A stretch of DNA of 28,614 bases, from contig CAUPUB010000020.1 in the NCBI GenBank assembly GCA_963514535.1, positions 1-28,614 of the forward strand, written 5' to 3'. The translations under genes and the position numbers were made by a program. This document shows positions 1 to 7,383 of the stretch, in pieces; the first letter of the stretch is position 1, and every line of letters starts with the position of its first letter. The stretch is from CAJPSE01 sp963514535 (GTDB taxonomy: Bacteria; Synergistota; Synergistia; Synergistales; Aminobacteriaceae). Below the pieces are notes generated by a model, which saw only the letters and a list, made by a program, of their open reading frames with translations, ran no database searches and was not told the DNA's origin.

Positions 1-459
1 TTGGTGAAGCAGGGGGAGGTGTTCTACATGACCGAGACCCTGGCTGCCCTTGAAGGGCTCGAGCGGGGGCCTGCGGGGAACACGTCTTTGGCTGCGGCCT
101 TCGCCCTGGCTCGGACCCTGCCCGAGGATCAGATCGTCGTCGTCCAGGAGACGGAGTACACGGGCGCCGGAAAGCATCCCATGCCGCAGCTGACTTTCGC
201 CAGGCAAAACGGCGTCGAAGTACGCATCGGGGACCCCGAGGAGGAGGTACCGGGCAAAAATATCGTCCTGCCCGACCATCCCTCCCGCTTCCGGGTGCGG
301 GAGCACGATCTGTCGGCGATGCGGCGTTCCGCTCTGAAGCGGTTGGTGCAGGGCTGCACGTCCGTAGAACGCGAGGATCTGGAATTCATCCTGCAGGAGC
401 TGAATGCCGATGAGGCATTCGTCAAGGCAGAGCTGGCCGCTCTGAGCGTCTCCTGCTGA
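1..459 (+). CDS. ortB: 2-amino-4-ketopentanoate thiolase, beta subunit OrtB (C-terminal part, 5' truncated by window)
   Basis: This is the last 152 residues of a larger protein; the frame is open from base 1, so the start lies outside the window. OrtB is the PLP-binding subunit of the OrtA/OrtB thiolase, which cleaves 2-amino-4-ketopentanoate with CoA to give acetyl-CoA and alanine, the last step of oxidative ornithine degradation. The visible part has the glycine-rich EGLERGPAGNTSL stretch and the QETEYTGAGKHP segment that I associate with OrtB; the PLP lysine would be upstream. The assignment is supported strongly by the next genes, oraS and oraE, which is the usual order. The closing residues after about 110 look like an ordinary helical tail. 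Other fold-type II PLP enzymes (threonine-synthase-like) are the alternative if context is ignored. Confidence 0.85.
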   Translation: MVKQGEVFYMTETLAALEGLERGPAGNTSLAAAFALARTLPEDQIVVVQETEYTGAGKHPMPQLTFARQNGVEVRIGDPEEEVPGKNIVLPDHPSRFRVREHDLSAMRRSALKRLVQGCTSVEREDLEFILQELNADEAFVKAELAALSVSC

Positions 460-472
460 TCGTATAGGGGTC

Positions 473-493
473 GGGGCGTTGCGGCCCCCTTTT
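473..493 (+). terminator. Possible intrinsic terminator or attenuator after ortB
   Basis: A short GC stem (GGGGC at 473-477 pairing with GCCCC at 484-488) is followed by TTTT at 490-493. The 14-mer TGCGGCCCCCTTTT is also found in the much clearer terminator at 22068-22095. The stem is only 5 bp and the next gene of the same pathway lies 150 nt downstream, so partial termination (setting ortAB above oraSE) is as likely as a full stop. Confidence 0.4.
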
Positions 494-506
494 CGGGAAT
501 TTCTTT

Positions 507-603
507 TGCCGGCGGCGATCCTGTCGCCGGCAGGTTTCTCGGGGCCCGATACGAATGCTGTTGGCGCCGGTATCGAGAACCTGCAAGTCGATCTTGTTGC
601 AGG
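507..603 (+). promoter_or_regulatory. Structured leader upstream of oraS: three successive hairpins
   Basis: Three inverted repeats lie in tandem. The first is an 8-bp stem TGCCGGCG (507-514) / CGCCGGCA (525-532). The second is a 6-bp stem CGATAC (547-552) / GTATCG (570-575). The third is a 7-bp stem CCTGCAA (580-586) / TTGCAGG (597-603). None is followed by a proper T-tract. Together with the stem at 473-488 they fill most of the 180-nt gap between ortB and oraS. This may stabilise or process the operon mRNA, or be a regulatory RNA. I see no B12-box-like sequence, so I do not call it a cobalamin riboswitch. Confidence 0.4.
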
Positions 604-639
604 GGCGGTTTTGTATCTTGGGGTTAAAAGGGAGGTATC

Positions 640-1017
640 ATGGCCAGAAAGGATGATTTCGAGGAGCGTCGTCTTCATCTGAAGGATCTGGACGACGAGG
701 CGCTGTTCAATTATTTTTGGGAACTGGCCGGCAAAATTGTCACTCCCATGCTGGAGGCCGGAAAAATCTACACGACCCCATCCGTGGAGCGCAGCGTCCT
801 GTTGCGTATGGGCTTCTCCAGCATCGAGGCGAAGCCCATCGTCGACGGACTGGTTGATCGTAACCTGCTGGGACACGGAGCCGGGAACACGGTCTGGCGT
901 CTCTCGGAGAAGCTGGGGATATCCGTTCGCGAGGCGGGAGTGGCACTTGCCGGCGGTAGGCACTGGGACCTGGTGCCCGGCCTGTATCCTGGGGGAGGTG
1001 GCGCAAATGAATCCTGA
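640..1017 (+). CDS. oraS: D-ornithine 4,5-aminomutase, small subunit OraS
   Basis: A 125-residue protein of the size expected for OraS (about 120 residues). OraS forms a heterotetramer with OraE and is needed for the adenosylcobalamin- and PLP-dependent shift of the terminal amino group of D-ornithine to give 2,4-diaminopentanoate. It is all-helical with no catalytic motif of its own. The characteristic stretch is the LEAGKIYTTPSVERSVLLRM segment near residues 38-57, followed by HGAGNTVWRL near 79-88. The start is set by a GGGAGG Shine-Dalgarno at 629-634. Its stop at 1017 lies 11 nt inside oraE, so the two subunits are translationally coupled, as fits a stoichiometric complex. The position between ortB and oraE is the usual one. 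Confidence 0.93.
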   Translation: MARKDDFEERRLHLKDLDDEALFNYFWELAGKIVTPMLEAGKIYTTPSVERSVLLRMGFSSIEAKPIVDGLVDRNLLGHGAGNTVWRLSEKLGISVREAGVALAGGRHWDLVPGLYPGGGGANES

Positions 1018-3265
1018 GAATGACAGGGCGTTTCCGGAGGTCGGTTTTCCCCCGGAGCATCTTTCCAAGGACAAGAAGCTGGATGTCCGCGAGATCCTGA
1101 ACGGCCTCGAGCATTATCGGCCCAGGAAACACCCGTGGCATTGGCGCGAGGGGCGGGGGGTGGAGCATAAGGTTGGGGACTTTGTCTATCGCGAGACCTC
1201 CGAGCTGCTCAAGAATTCCGTCCCGCTCCCGGGAAGCAGAGGGTTCGGGTACATTGACCCGCAGCCGGATTGTGTCATTACGACGGAGATAGCGTCGGGG
1301 CGCTTCGAGGACGACATCCGCCGCATGAGGATGGCGGCATGGAATGGCGCCGATCACATTATGGTTATTCGTACGGCTGGTCAGTCCCACATCGACTCCC
1401 TGATCGAGGGGACGACGCAGGGGATCGGCGGCATCCCCGTGACCCGGAAGCAGTGTCGCGCCACGCGGCGGGCCCTGGACCTGATCGAGGAGGAAGTGGG
1501 GCGTCCGCTGAATTTCCACTCCTACGTCTCCGGCGTCGCCGGTCCCGACATTGCCGTGATGTTCGTGGAGGAGGGGGTGTCGGGCGTACATCAGGACCCC
1601 CAGTACAACGTCCTCTACCGTAACGTAAATGGGCTGAGGAGTTTCATCGACGCCTGCGAGAGCAAGAAGATTTTGGCTTACGGCGAAATGCTCCAGATCG
1701 ACGGGGCGCACAACGCCAATGCGACGGCGATGGAGGCGTGGAAGGTGACACCGGAGCTCATGGTGCAGCATGCTATCAACTCCATCTTCTCTCGCAGGGT
1801 TGGAATCAAGCCGGAGAACATCGCACTGTCCACCGTACCGCCCACAGCCCCGCCGGCGCCCTGCATGAGGCTGGACCTTCCCTACGCCGTCGCCCTGCGG
1901 GACCTGTTCCGGGACTACAAGATGAGGGCGCAGCAGAATACCAAGTTCATGGAGTCCGAGACCCGCGAAGCCACGGTGACCCATACCCTGAACATGGTCA
2001 TCTCGCGCCTGACCCGTGCGGATATTCAATCCACCATCACCCCGGACGAGGGGCGCAACGTCCCGTGGCACTACTACAACATCGCCGCCATCAACAACGC
2101 CCGTCAGGCATTGAACGGTTTGGACGGGCTCCGTGATCTGGTCAAGCTGGACCGCGAGGGCGAGCTGGGGCAGGAGGTCCGGGAACTCAAGGAGCGCGCC
2201 GTGCTGTTCATGGAGGAGATCCTGGAGGTCGGCGGCTACTTCAACGCGGTGGAGCAGGGCTTCTTCATCGACAGCGGCAAGTACCCCGAACGCAAGGGAG
2301 ACGGTATCGCACGTGAGAAAAAGGGGGGGATCGGAAACGACATGATCTTCTTCCGCGAGGACGATTACTTCGCGCCGGTCTCCGTCCATTATGGCAACAA
2401 CAACGTGCCGCCTCAGTTCAAGAACCCCTCGGAGGCCATCGGTGGGGACACGTTCGAGGACCCGTCCAAGATCATCTGGGTGGACGAGCTGGACGAGATG
2501 GATAACGTCAATGTCCGGATTCGTGAGAAACAGAAGTACTACGATAACCCCAATATCATCCGGCCTGAGGTCGAGTGGATGGCGGACGGTGTCGTCGTCC
2601 TGACCCTGATGCTGCCGACGGACGAGCGTACGGCGGAGTTCGCCTCGCTCAAAATCGGGGAGCGGATGGGACTGTCGGATTGCGTTGTCATCCACAAGCA
2701 GGTCATGCATCCCTGCGAGGGGACCCTGATCGAGCTGAAGGGGATGGTGGACTTCGACATCGATGTGAACGACCTGGTGATTCCGGAGAAGATTCCCGTG
2801 CTGAGCGCCAGGGAAATTCGTGACGACATTCACGAACGGCCCATGACCGTCGTTGCGGCTACGGTCGGCGAGGACGAACACTCCGTTGGTCTGAAGGAAA
2901 TACTGGACATCAAGCACGGGGGAATCGAAGGATTCGGGATCAAATACCACTATCTCGGGACCTCATGTCCTGTGGATAAGCTGGTCGACGCGGCGATCGA
3001 GACCAATGCCGACGCGATCCTCCAGTCCACGATCATCTCGCATGACGAGATCCATATCAAGAACATGCGCCGCCTCAACGAGATCTGTATCGAGCGCGGT
3101 GTCCGTGACAAGCTGATCCTCGCCGGAGGCGGAACCCAGGTGACCCACGAGATGGCTGTTGCCGAGGGGCTTGACGCCGGGTTCGGACGGGGAAGCAAGG
3201 GGATCGACGTCGCCAGCTTTCTGGTGAAGAAGCGGAGGGAAAGGGACGCCGAGCGCGGCGAGTAG
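1007..3265 (+). CDS. oraE: D-ornithine 4,5-aminomutase, large (B12/PLP-binding) subunit OraE
   Basis: A 752-residue catalytic subunit, close to the about 750 of characterised OraE. The C-terminal Rossmann-like domain has the base-off cobalamin motif: DEHSVG, with the cobalt-ligand histidine at residue 625. A lysine in DIKHGG lies exactly 11 residues later (636), matching the known His618/Lys629 spacing, where Lys629 forms the PLP aldimine in the Clostridium enzyme. The N-terminal TIM-barrel region covers roughly residues 100-450. An open frame extends upstream into oraS, but I chose ATG 1007 because GGGGGAGG (991-998) sits 8 nt before it and the upstream extension is only the shadow of oraS. 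Overlap with oraS is 11 nt. The product, 2,4-diaminopentanoate, goes to Ord (not in view) and OrtAB. Confidence 0.96.
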   Translation: MNPENDRAFPEVGFPPEHLSKDKKLDVREILNGLEHYRPRKHPWHWREGRGVEHKVGDFVYRETSELLKNSVPLPGSRGFGYIDPQPDCVITTEIASGRFEDDIRRMRMAAWNGADHIMVIRTAGQSHIDSLIEGTTQGIGGIPVTRKQCRATRRALDLIEEEVGRPLNFHSYVSGVAGPDIAVMFVEEGVSGVHQDPQYNVLYRNVNGLRSFIDACESKKILAYGEMLQIDGAHNANATAMEAWKVTPELMVQHAINSIFSRRVGIKPENIALSTVPPTAPPAPCMRLDLPYAVALRDLFRDYKMRAQQNTKFMESETREATVTHTLNMVISRLTRADIQSTITPDEGRNVPWHYYNIAAINNARQALNGLDGLRDLVKLDREGELGQEVRELKERAVLFMEEILEVGGYFNAVEQGFFIDSGKYPERKGDGIAREKKGGIGNDMIFFREDDYFAPVSVHYGNNNVPPQFKNPSEAIGGDTFEDPSKIIWVDELDEMDNVNVRIREKQKYYDNPNIIRPEVEWMADGVVVLTLMLPTDERTAEFASLKIGERMGLSDCVVIHKQVMHPCEGTLIELKGMVDFDIDVNDLVIPEKIPVLSAREIRDDIHERPMTVVAATVGEDEHSVGLKEILDIKHGGIEGFGIKYHYLGTSCPVDKLVDAAIETNADAILQSTIISHDEIHIKNMRRLNEICIERGVRDKLILAGGGTQVTHEMAVAEGLDAGFGRGSKGIDVASFLVKKRRERDAERGE

Positions 3266-3273
3266 GGGATGCG

Positions 3274-4662
3274 ATGTCGGACAAAAAAACGATCGACGTT
3301 TTGGTAGCGGAGATCGGCAGCACGACGACCGTCATCAACGCATTCGATGGGATGAACGGGCCCGTCCCGGTCTTTCTGGGACAGGGGCAGGCCCGTACGA
3401 CCGTCGAGGAAGGGGATGTCGGCGTAGGGTTGGAACTGGCGCTGGCTGATCTTAAGACAGGCTTTGGCTGCAGTGAGCTGGAGTGGCGCGACATGCTGGC
3501 GACGAGCTCCGCAGCCGGGGGCCTGAGAATGACCGTTCATGGTCTGGTTTACGACATGACCGTGCGGGCGGCGCGGGAGGCGGCTCTCGGCTCGGGGGGC
3601 GTCATCAAGATGGTTACGGCGGGGAAACTGCGTCGGACCGAGCTGAAGAAGATCCAGGACATCGACCCCAACATCATCTTTCTTGCGGGTGGGACGGATT
3701 ACGGGGAACGGGAGACGGCTCTCTTCAACTTCGAGGCATTGGTGGCCGCCGTCCCGAATATTCCCGTTATCTATGCCGGCAACATTGAAAATCGGGACGA
3801 GATCGCACTTACCGCCGGGGAGGCCGGAGTGCGCGTCTATTTCACGGAGAACGTCTATCCGTCGCTGGATCAGCTCAATATCGATCCGGCGCGAACGCTC
3901 ATTCACGATGTATTCGAGGAGCACATCATCCATTCTCCGGGCATGGGCCGCATCCGCGAGATGGTGAACGGCGTGATCCTGCCCACCCCTGGGGCCGTGA
4001 TGGAGTGTGCCATGCTGGCTCGTGAAATGTTGGGGGACCTCCTCGTCGTCGATGTCGGCGGCGCCACGACCGACGTGCACTCCGTCAGCGAGGGCAGTCC
4101 CTCCGTTACGGACATATTGATGGAGGCCGAGCCCTTTGCCAAGCGTACGGTGGAGGGGGACCTGGGGGTCTTCGTGAACCGTGCCCATCTGGTGGAGAAG
4201 TTCGACGAGCAGGAGGCGAAACGTCTGATTCCGCGGGCGGAACATTTCCTGGCACACGGTCGGAAGATCCCGACGGATCCGGAGGAGATCGAGTTCGTAT
4301 GCCGTTTGACGCAGAAGGCGTGCGACGTGGCTCTGGATCGTCACGCGGGGCAGTTCGTGGACCTCTACGGCCCCACAGGGCGGGTCACGCTGGCAAAGGG
4401 CAAGGATCTGACGACGGTCGGGACCGTCATTGGGACGGGAGGCGCTCTGACACGTCTGCCAGGTGGTGTGGAGATCCTGGCTCGGACGCTGGAGAGGCGG
4501 GACCGACGCAAGCTTTTTCCGCCGCAGGATGCACGGATATTGTTGGATAACGACTATATCATGGCCTCCCTCGGGGCGCTGTCCCGCCATTACCCGCAGG
4601 CCGCGCGCCGGCTTCTTCTGAAGAGCCTGGGCATATCCGAGGAGGGGGTGCTTGTGGAATGA
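3274..4662 (+). CDS. GlmL/MutL-family ATPase, putative reactivation or protection factor for OraSE
   Basis: A 462-residue member of the MutL/GlmL family (ASKHA actin-like ATPase fold). Two phosphate-binding loops are visible: VAEIGSTTT at residues 11-19 and DVGGATTD at 260-267. It has no resemblance to the DNA mismatch-repair MutL. Members of this family sit beside B12-dependent aminomutases and glutamate mutase and are thought to be chaperone-like reactivation factors that exchange damaged cobalamin; the role here is inferred from family and position. It starts 9 nt after the oraE stop (ATG 3274) and its stop shares ATGA with the racemase start, so it is tightly coupled to the pathway. No gene symbol is firmly established; oraL-type names would be by analogy only. 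Confidence 0.88.
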   Translation: MSDKKTIDVLVAEIGSTTTVINAFDGMNGPVPVFLGQGQARTTVEEGDVGVGLELALADLKTGFGCSELEWRDMLATSSAAGGLRMTVHGLVYDMTVRAAREAALGSGGVIKMVTAGKLRRTELKKIQDIDPNIIFLAGGTDYGERETALFNFEALVAAVPNIPVIYAGNIENRDEIALTAGEAGVRVYFTENVYPSLDQLNIDPARTLIHDVFEEHIIHSPGMGRIREMVNGVILPTPGAVMECAMLAREMLGDLLVVDVGGATTDVHSVSEGSPSVTDILMEAEPFAKRTVEGDLGVFVNRAHLVEKFDEQEAKRLIPRAEHFLAHGRKIPTDPEEIEFVCRLTQKACDVALDRHAGQFVDLYGPTGRVTLAKGKDLTTVGTVIGTGGALTRLPGGVEILARTLERRDRRKLFPPQDARILLDNDYIMASLGALSRHYPQAARRLLLKSLGISEEGVLVE

Positions 4663-5723
4663 ATTGCCCACAGCTGCGGATCGACCTGGAAAAGTTTGTC
4701 CGGAACGCGGTTCATCTCTCCGAGCTTTTGAAGGGCAAAGGGATCGGATTTCATTTCGTGACGAAATGCTTCTGTGCTTATGAACCGATGGTGCATGCTC
4801 TTGCCGACGCGGGGTTTCGTGATTTCGCGGACTCCCGGCTGGAGAATCTGGAGGCCCTCAAGCGTTATGCACGTTCGGCGCTTCTGGTGCGGATGCCCAT
4901 GATCTCCGAAGCGTCCGATGTCGTCTGTCTGGCCGATATCAGCCTCAATTCCGAATTGGACACGATCCGTGCACTTTCGGACGCGGCCCTGGCCCAGGGC
5001 CGCGTGCATGGCGTCGTCCTGATGGTGGAGCTGGGGGATCTTCGGGAGGGGGTCATGCCGGAGGACGTACCGGAGATCGTGGACAGGATCCTGGGGCTCA
5101 AGGGGGTACGGTTGTCCGGCGTTGGAGTTAACTTCAATTGTTACGGAGGGGTTATCCCCGACCGGGAGAAGCTGGAGCGCCTCGTCGGGATCGTCCGGGA
5201 GGAGCAGAGGCGGCACGGAATTGAACTGGACTGCGTGTCCGGGGGAAACTCCGGCTCGCTGTACCTGCTCTTGAACGGCGACATGCCCGAGGGCATCAAC
5301 CACCTGCGCATAGGTGAGGCGCTGCTGTTGGGCAGGGACACCTCCTTCGGCCGTCCCATTCCGAACCTGAGCCCGGACGTTTTCTCTCTGTCCTGCGAGG
5401 TAATCGAGTGTAAGACCAAGCCCTCTCTGCCCACGGGGCAGAGGGGACTCAATGCTGCCGGGGAGCTTCCGTGCTTCGAGGATCGGGGGATGATTCGCCG
5501 CGCCATCCTGGCCATCGGAGGGCAGGATGTGGCGGTCTCGGGCCTGGGGCCCCTGATCTCGGGAGTGGATTTCCTGGGCAACTCCTCCGACCATGCCATA
5601 TTCGACGTCACGCATGCCGAGCGCGAGGTGCAGGTTGGGGATACGCTGGAGTTTTCCACGACCTACAGGGCGCTGAACACGTTGTTTACCTCGAAGTACG
5701 TTCATAAGAAGGTGGTAGTATGA
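4659..5723 (+). CDS. orr: Ornithine racemase (alanine-racemase N-terminal fold, PLP)
   Basis: A 354-residue PLP enzyme of the alanine-racemase barrel family. The expected Schiff-base lysine is Lys36 in FHFVTKCFCA, near the end of strand 1 of the barrel, and the phosphate-binding GGNSGS motif is near residue 199. It converts L-ornithine to D-ornithine, the substrate of OraSE, and so opens the pathway. The sequence is more like the YhfX/ornithine racemase branch than like biosynthetic Alr: it is shorter at the C-terminus and the typical Alr tyrosine region is not recognisable to me. It overlaps the ATPase stop by 4 nt (ATGA). Substrate preference is inferred from the operon; a broad-specificity amino-acid racemase cannot be excluded on sequence alone. 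Confidence 0.9.
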   Translation: MNCPQLRIDLEKFVRNAVHLSELLKGKGIGFHFVTKCFCAYEPMVHALADAGFRDFADSRLENLEALKRYARSALLVRMPMISEASDVVCLADISLNSELDTIRALSDAALAQGRVHGVVLMVELGDLREGVMPEDVPEIVDRILGLKGVRLSGVGVNFNCYGGVIPDREKLERLVGIVREEQRRHGIELDCVSGGNSGSLYLLLNGDMPEGINHLRIGEALLLGRDTSFGRPIPNLSPDVFSLSCEVIECKTKPSLPTGQRGLNAAGELPCFEDRGMIRRAILAIGGQDVAVSGLGPLISGVDFLGNSSDHAIFDVTHAEREVQVGDTLEFSTTYRALNTLFTSKYVHKKVVV

Positions 5724-5772
5724 TCGGGATGGGGCTTTATGGCACGGCAGAAAACGCCGGGAGGGGCGAGCC

Positions 5773-6681
5773 ATGGATTCCAGGATGTTGAGGGCTAACC
5801 TCCTGCTTCTTCTTACCGCGGCCATCTGGGGCTTTGGGTTTATCTCGCAGCAGTTCGGCGCCCAGGTCCTGCCGCCCTTTACCTTCAACTCCTGCCGGTT
5901 TGCCCTGGGGAGCGCGTCGCTGCTTCCGCTGATCGTCTGGCTGGGATGGAGAGACCCGCGACGGCGCCTGGAGAACGCCGCGACCCGCGGGGTCTCGATC
6001 CGGGGTGGAGTGGTGAGTGGGGTCACCATGTTTCTGGGGGCGTGGCTCCAGCAGGCGGGGATTGCCGAGACGACGGCAGGACAGGCCGCCTTCCTGACGG
6101 GGCTTTATATCCTCTTCGTGCCGCTGCTCGGGCTCCTTGTGCGCCAAAGGGTCCCCTGGACGACCTGGTGCGCCGGGATCGTGGCCCTCGTCGGTCTCTA
6201 CCTCCTGAGCGTGCGAGAGGATCTCTCGATCTCGCGTGGCGACGCCTTTGAACTGGCGGGGGCCGTGTTCTGGGCCTTACACATCCTGTGTATCGACTAC
6301 TACGTCAAGAGGACGGACGCCCTGGAGCTCTCCTTCTGGCAGTTCGTCTTCTGTGCGGTCCTCAGCACGGGGGCCGCCCTGTGGCTGGAGCCGGGCAGCG
6401 CCTCGCGCGCGGGGGAGGCTTTGCTCCCGATTCTCTACAGCGGAGTGGTCTCTGTTGGGCTTGCCTACACGCTCCAGGTGGTGGCGCAGAAGGACGCGCT
6501 TCCCTCCCATGCGGCTCTGATCCTGAGTCTGGAGACGGTCTTTGCGGCCCTGGGGGGCGCGCTCATCCTGGGCGAGAACCTGGGGGTGCGGGGATATGCG
6601 GGCTGTGCGCTGATGTTTACGGGGACGCTGATCTCGCAGTGGCAGGGTCTGAGTGGGAGAACGTGTCCCGAAGAGGAGTGA
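5773..6681 (+). CDS. DMT/EamA-family transporter
   Basis: A 302-residue, very hydrophobic protein with about ten predicted membrane segments arranged as two EamA repeats (roughly residues 8-145 and 160-292). The TAAIWGFGFI start of helix 1 and the repeat-2 pattern ending LILGENLGVRGYAGCALMF are typical of the drug/metabolite transporter superfamily. A GGGAGGGGCG Shine-Dalgarno stands at 5759-5768. It lies 49 nt behind the racemase on the same strand with no terminator between, so it may be co-transcribed and move ornithine or a fermentation product; that substrate is a guess from position. DMT proteins with this profile are often annotated only as permeases of unknown substrate. Confidence 0.88.
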   Translation: MDSRMLRANLLLLLTAAIWGFGFISQQFGAQVLPPFTFNSCRFALGSASLLPLIVWLGWRDPRRRLENAATRGVSIRGGVVSGVTMFLGAWLQQAGIAETTAGQAAFLTGLYILFVPLLGLLVRQRVPWTTWCAGIVALVGLYLLSVREDLSISRGDAFELAGAVFWALHILCIDYYVKRTDALELSFWQFVFCAVLSTGAALWLEPGSASRAGEALLPILYSGVVSVGLAYTLQVVAQKDALPSHAALILSLETVFAALGGALILGENLGVRGYAGCALMFTGTLISQWQGLSGRTCPEEE

Positions 6682-6702
6682 CGCAGGCGGAAGGGGGCTG
6701 GC

Positions 6703-7236
6703 ATGGTACTGGAGACGGAGCGTCTTGCCATCGTCGAGGCTGTGGAGGCGGATATCGAATGGATCATCTCGCAGGAGCGCGACGAGGAGAACAGCAGGTT
6801 TGTCTGGATCGGCACCCATGAAGAGCATAGGGCGGAGATCGCCGACCCCGGGCACCTTTTGCTCGTTTTTCGGAGGAGGGGCGGTGATGAAAAGATCGGT
6901 TACGCCCTGGTTCATCTCGACTTCAAATCCGAGCGCTTCGAGCTCCGCAGGATCGTTATTGCCCTGAAGAACAGAGGATATGGGAGGGAGTCCCTGGAAG
7001 CGCTGATGAAGTATGCCTTCGAGACACTGAGGTTCAATCGCTTCTGGTTAGACGTCTACCCCGACAACACAGTGGGAATAAAGCTTTATGAACGGTTGGG
7101 GTTTCACAGGGACGGCGTGTTGCGGCAGAATTATAAATCCGAGCGGGGCTACCTGGATCAGATCATCTATTCAATGTTGAAGGAGGAATATTTTCATTCC
7201 CTCTCAAGGAGAACTCCGTTGAATCCAGAGTGGTGA
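6703..7236 (+). CDS. GNAT-family N-acetyltransferase (RimJ/RimL type)
   Basis: A 177-residue protein with the GNAT fold. The acetyl-CoA pyrophosphate loop is the NRGYGRES stretch near residues 90-97. The C-terminal half shows the family signature N-x(3)-GIKLYERLGF followed by a strand ending in YSMLKEEY. It resembles RimL-like enzymes acting on protein N-termini or on small amines; the substrate cannot be read from the sequence. It starts 21 nt behind the transporter, apparently in the same transcript, and is followed directly by a strong terminator at 7260-7313, which closes the ornithine region. Confidence 0.85.
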   Translation: MVLETERLAIVEAVEADIEWIISQERDEENSRFVWIGTHEEHRAEIADPGHLLLVFRRRGGDEKIGYALVHLDFKSERFELRRIVIALKNRGYGRESLEALMKYAFETLRFNRFWLDVYPDNTVGIKLYERLGFHRDGVLRQNYKSERGYLDQIIYSMLKEEYFHSLSRRTPLNPEW

Positions 7237-7259
7237 CGCACACATTTCCATAAATCCTG

Positions 7260-7313
7260 GACGAATGCGGGAGGGCCGGAAAACAGACCCTTCCGCATTC
7301 GTCTTTGTTTTTG
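7260..7313 (+). terminator. Strong intrinsic terminator after the GNAT gene
   Basis: A 16-bp stem GACGAATGCGGGAGGG (7260-7275) pairs with CCCTTCCGCATTCGTC (7288-7303) with one G-U wobble. The loop is 12 nt and is followed by TTTGTTTTTG (7304-7313). This is the best intrinsic terminator in the window. Confidence 0.92.
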
Positions 7314-7357
7314 TTCGGATTTGTGCGGAATGCCTTACTCCGGCACTTGCGCCGTGG

Positions 7358-7365
7358 TATATACT
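7358..7365 (+). promoter_or_regulatory. Possible -10 element for the ABC-F gene
   Basis: TATATACT lies downstream of the terminator and 18 nt before the first ATG of the next gene. The -35 is poor: TTACTC at 7335-7340 is the best match, 17 nt from TATATA. If used, transcription would begin about 7371-7373. Confidence 0.35.
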
Positions 7366-7383
7366 TTTTAGTGAGATGGCGGC

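Noticed and set aside
460..639. Cobalamin riboswitch before the B12-dependent aminomutase genes
   Set aside because: Hairpins are present, but I found no B12-box-like conserved sequence, and 180 nt is short for the full aptamer plus expression platform.
740..2950. Very long open frames on the minus strand opposite oraE, the ABC-F gene and the pcrA-coaE-CCA region
   Set aside because: They mirror real plus-strand genes in GC-rich DNA with biased codon positions, give repetitive His/Arg/Pro/Gly-rich peptides and show no domains or ribosome-binding sites.
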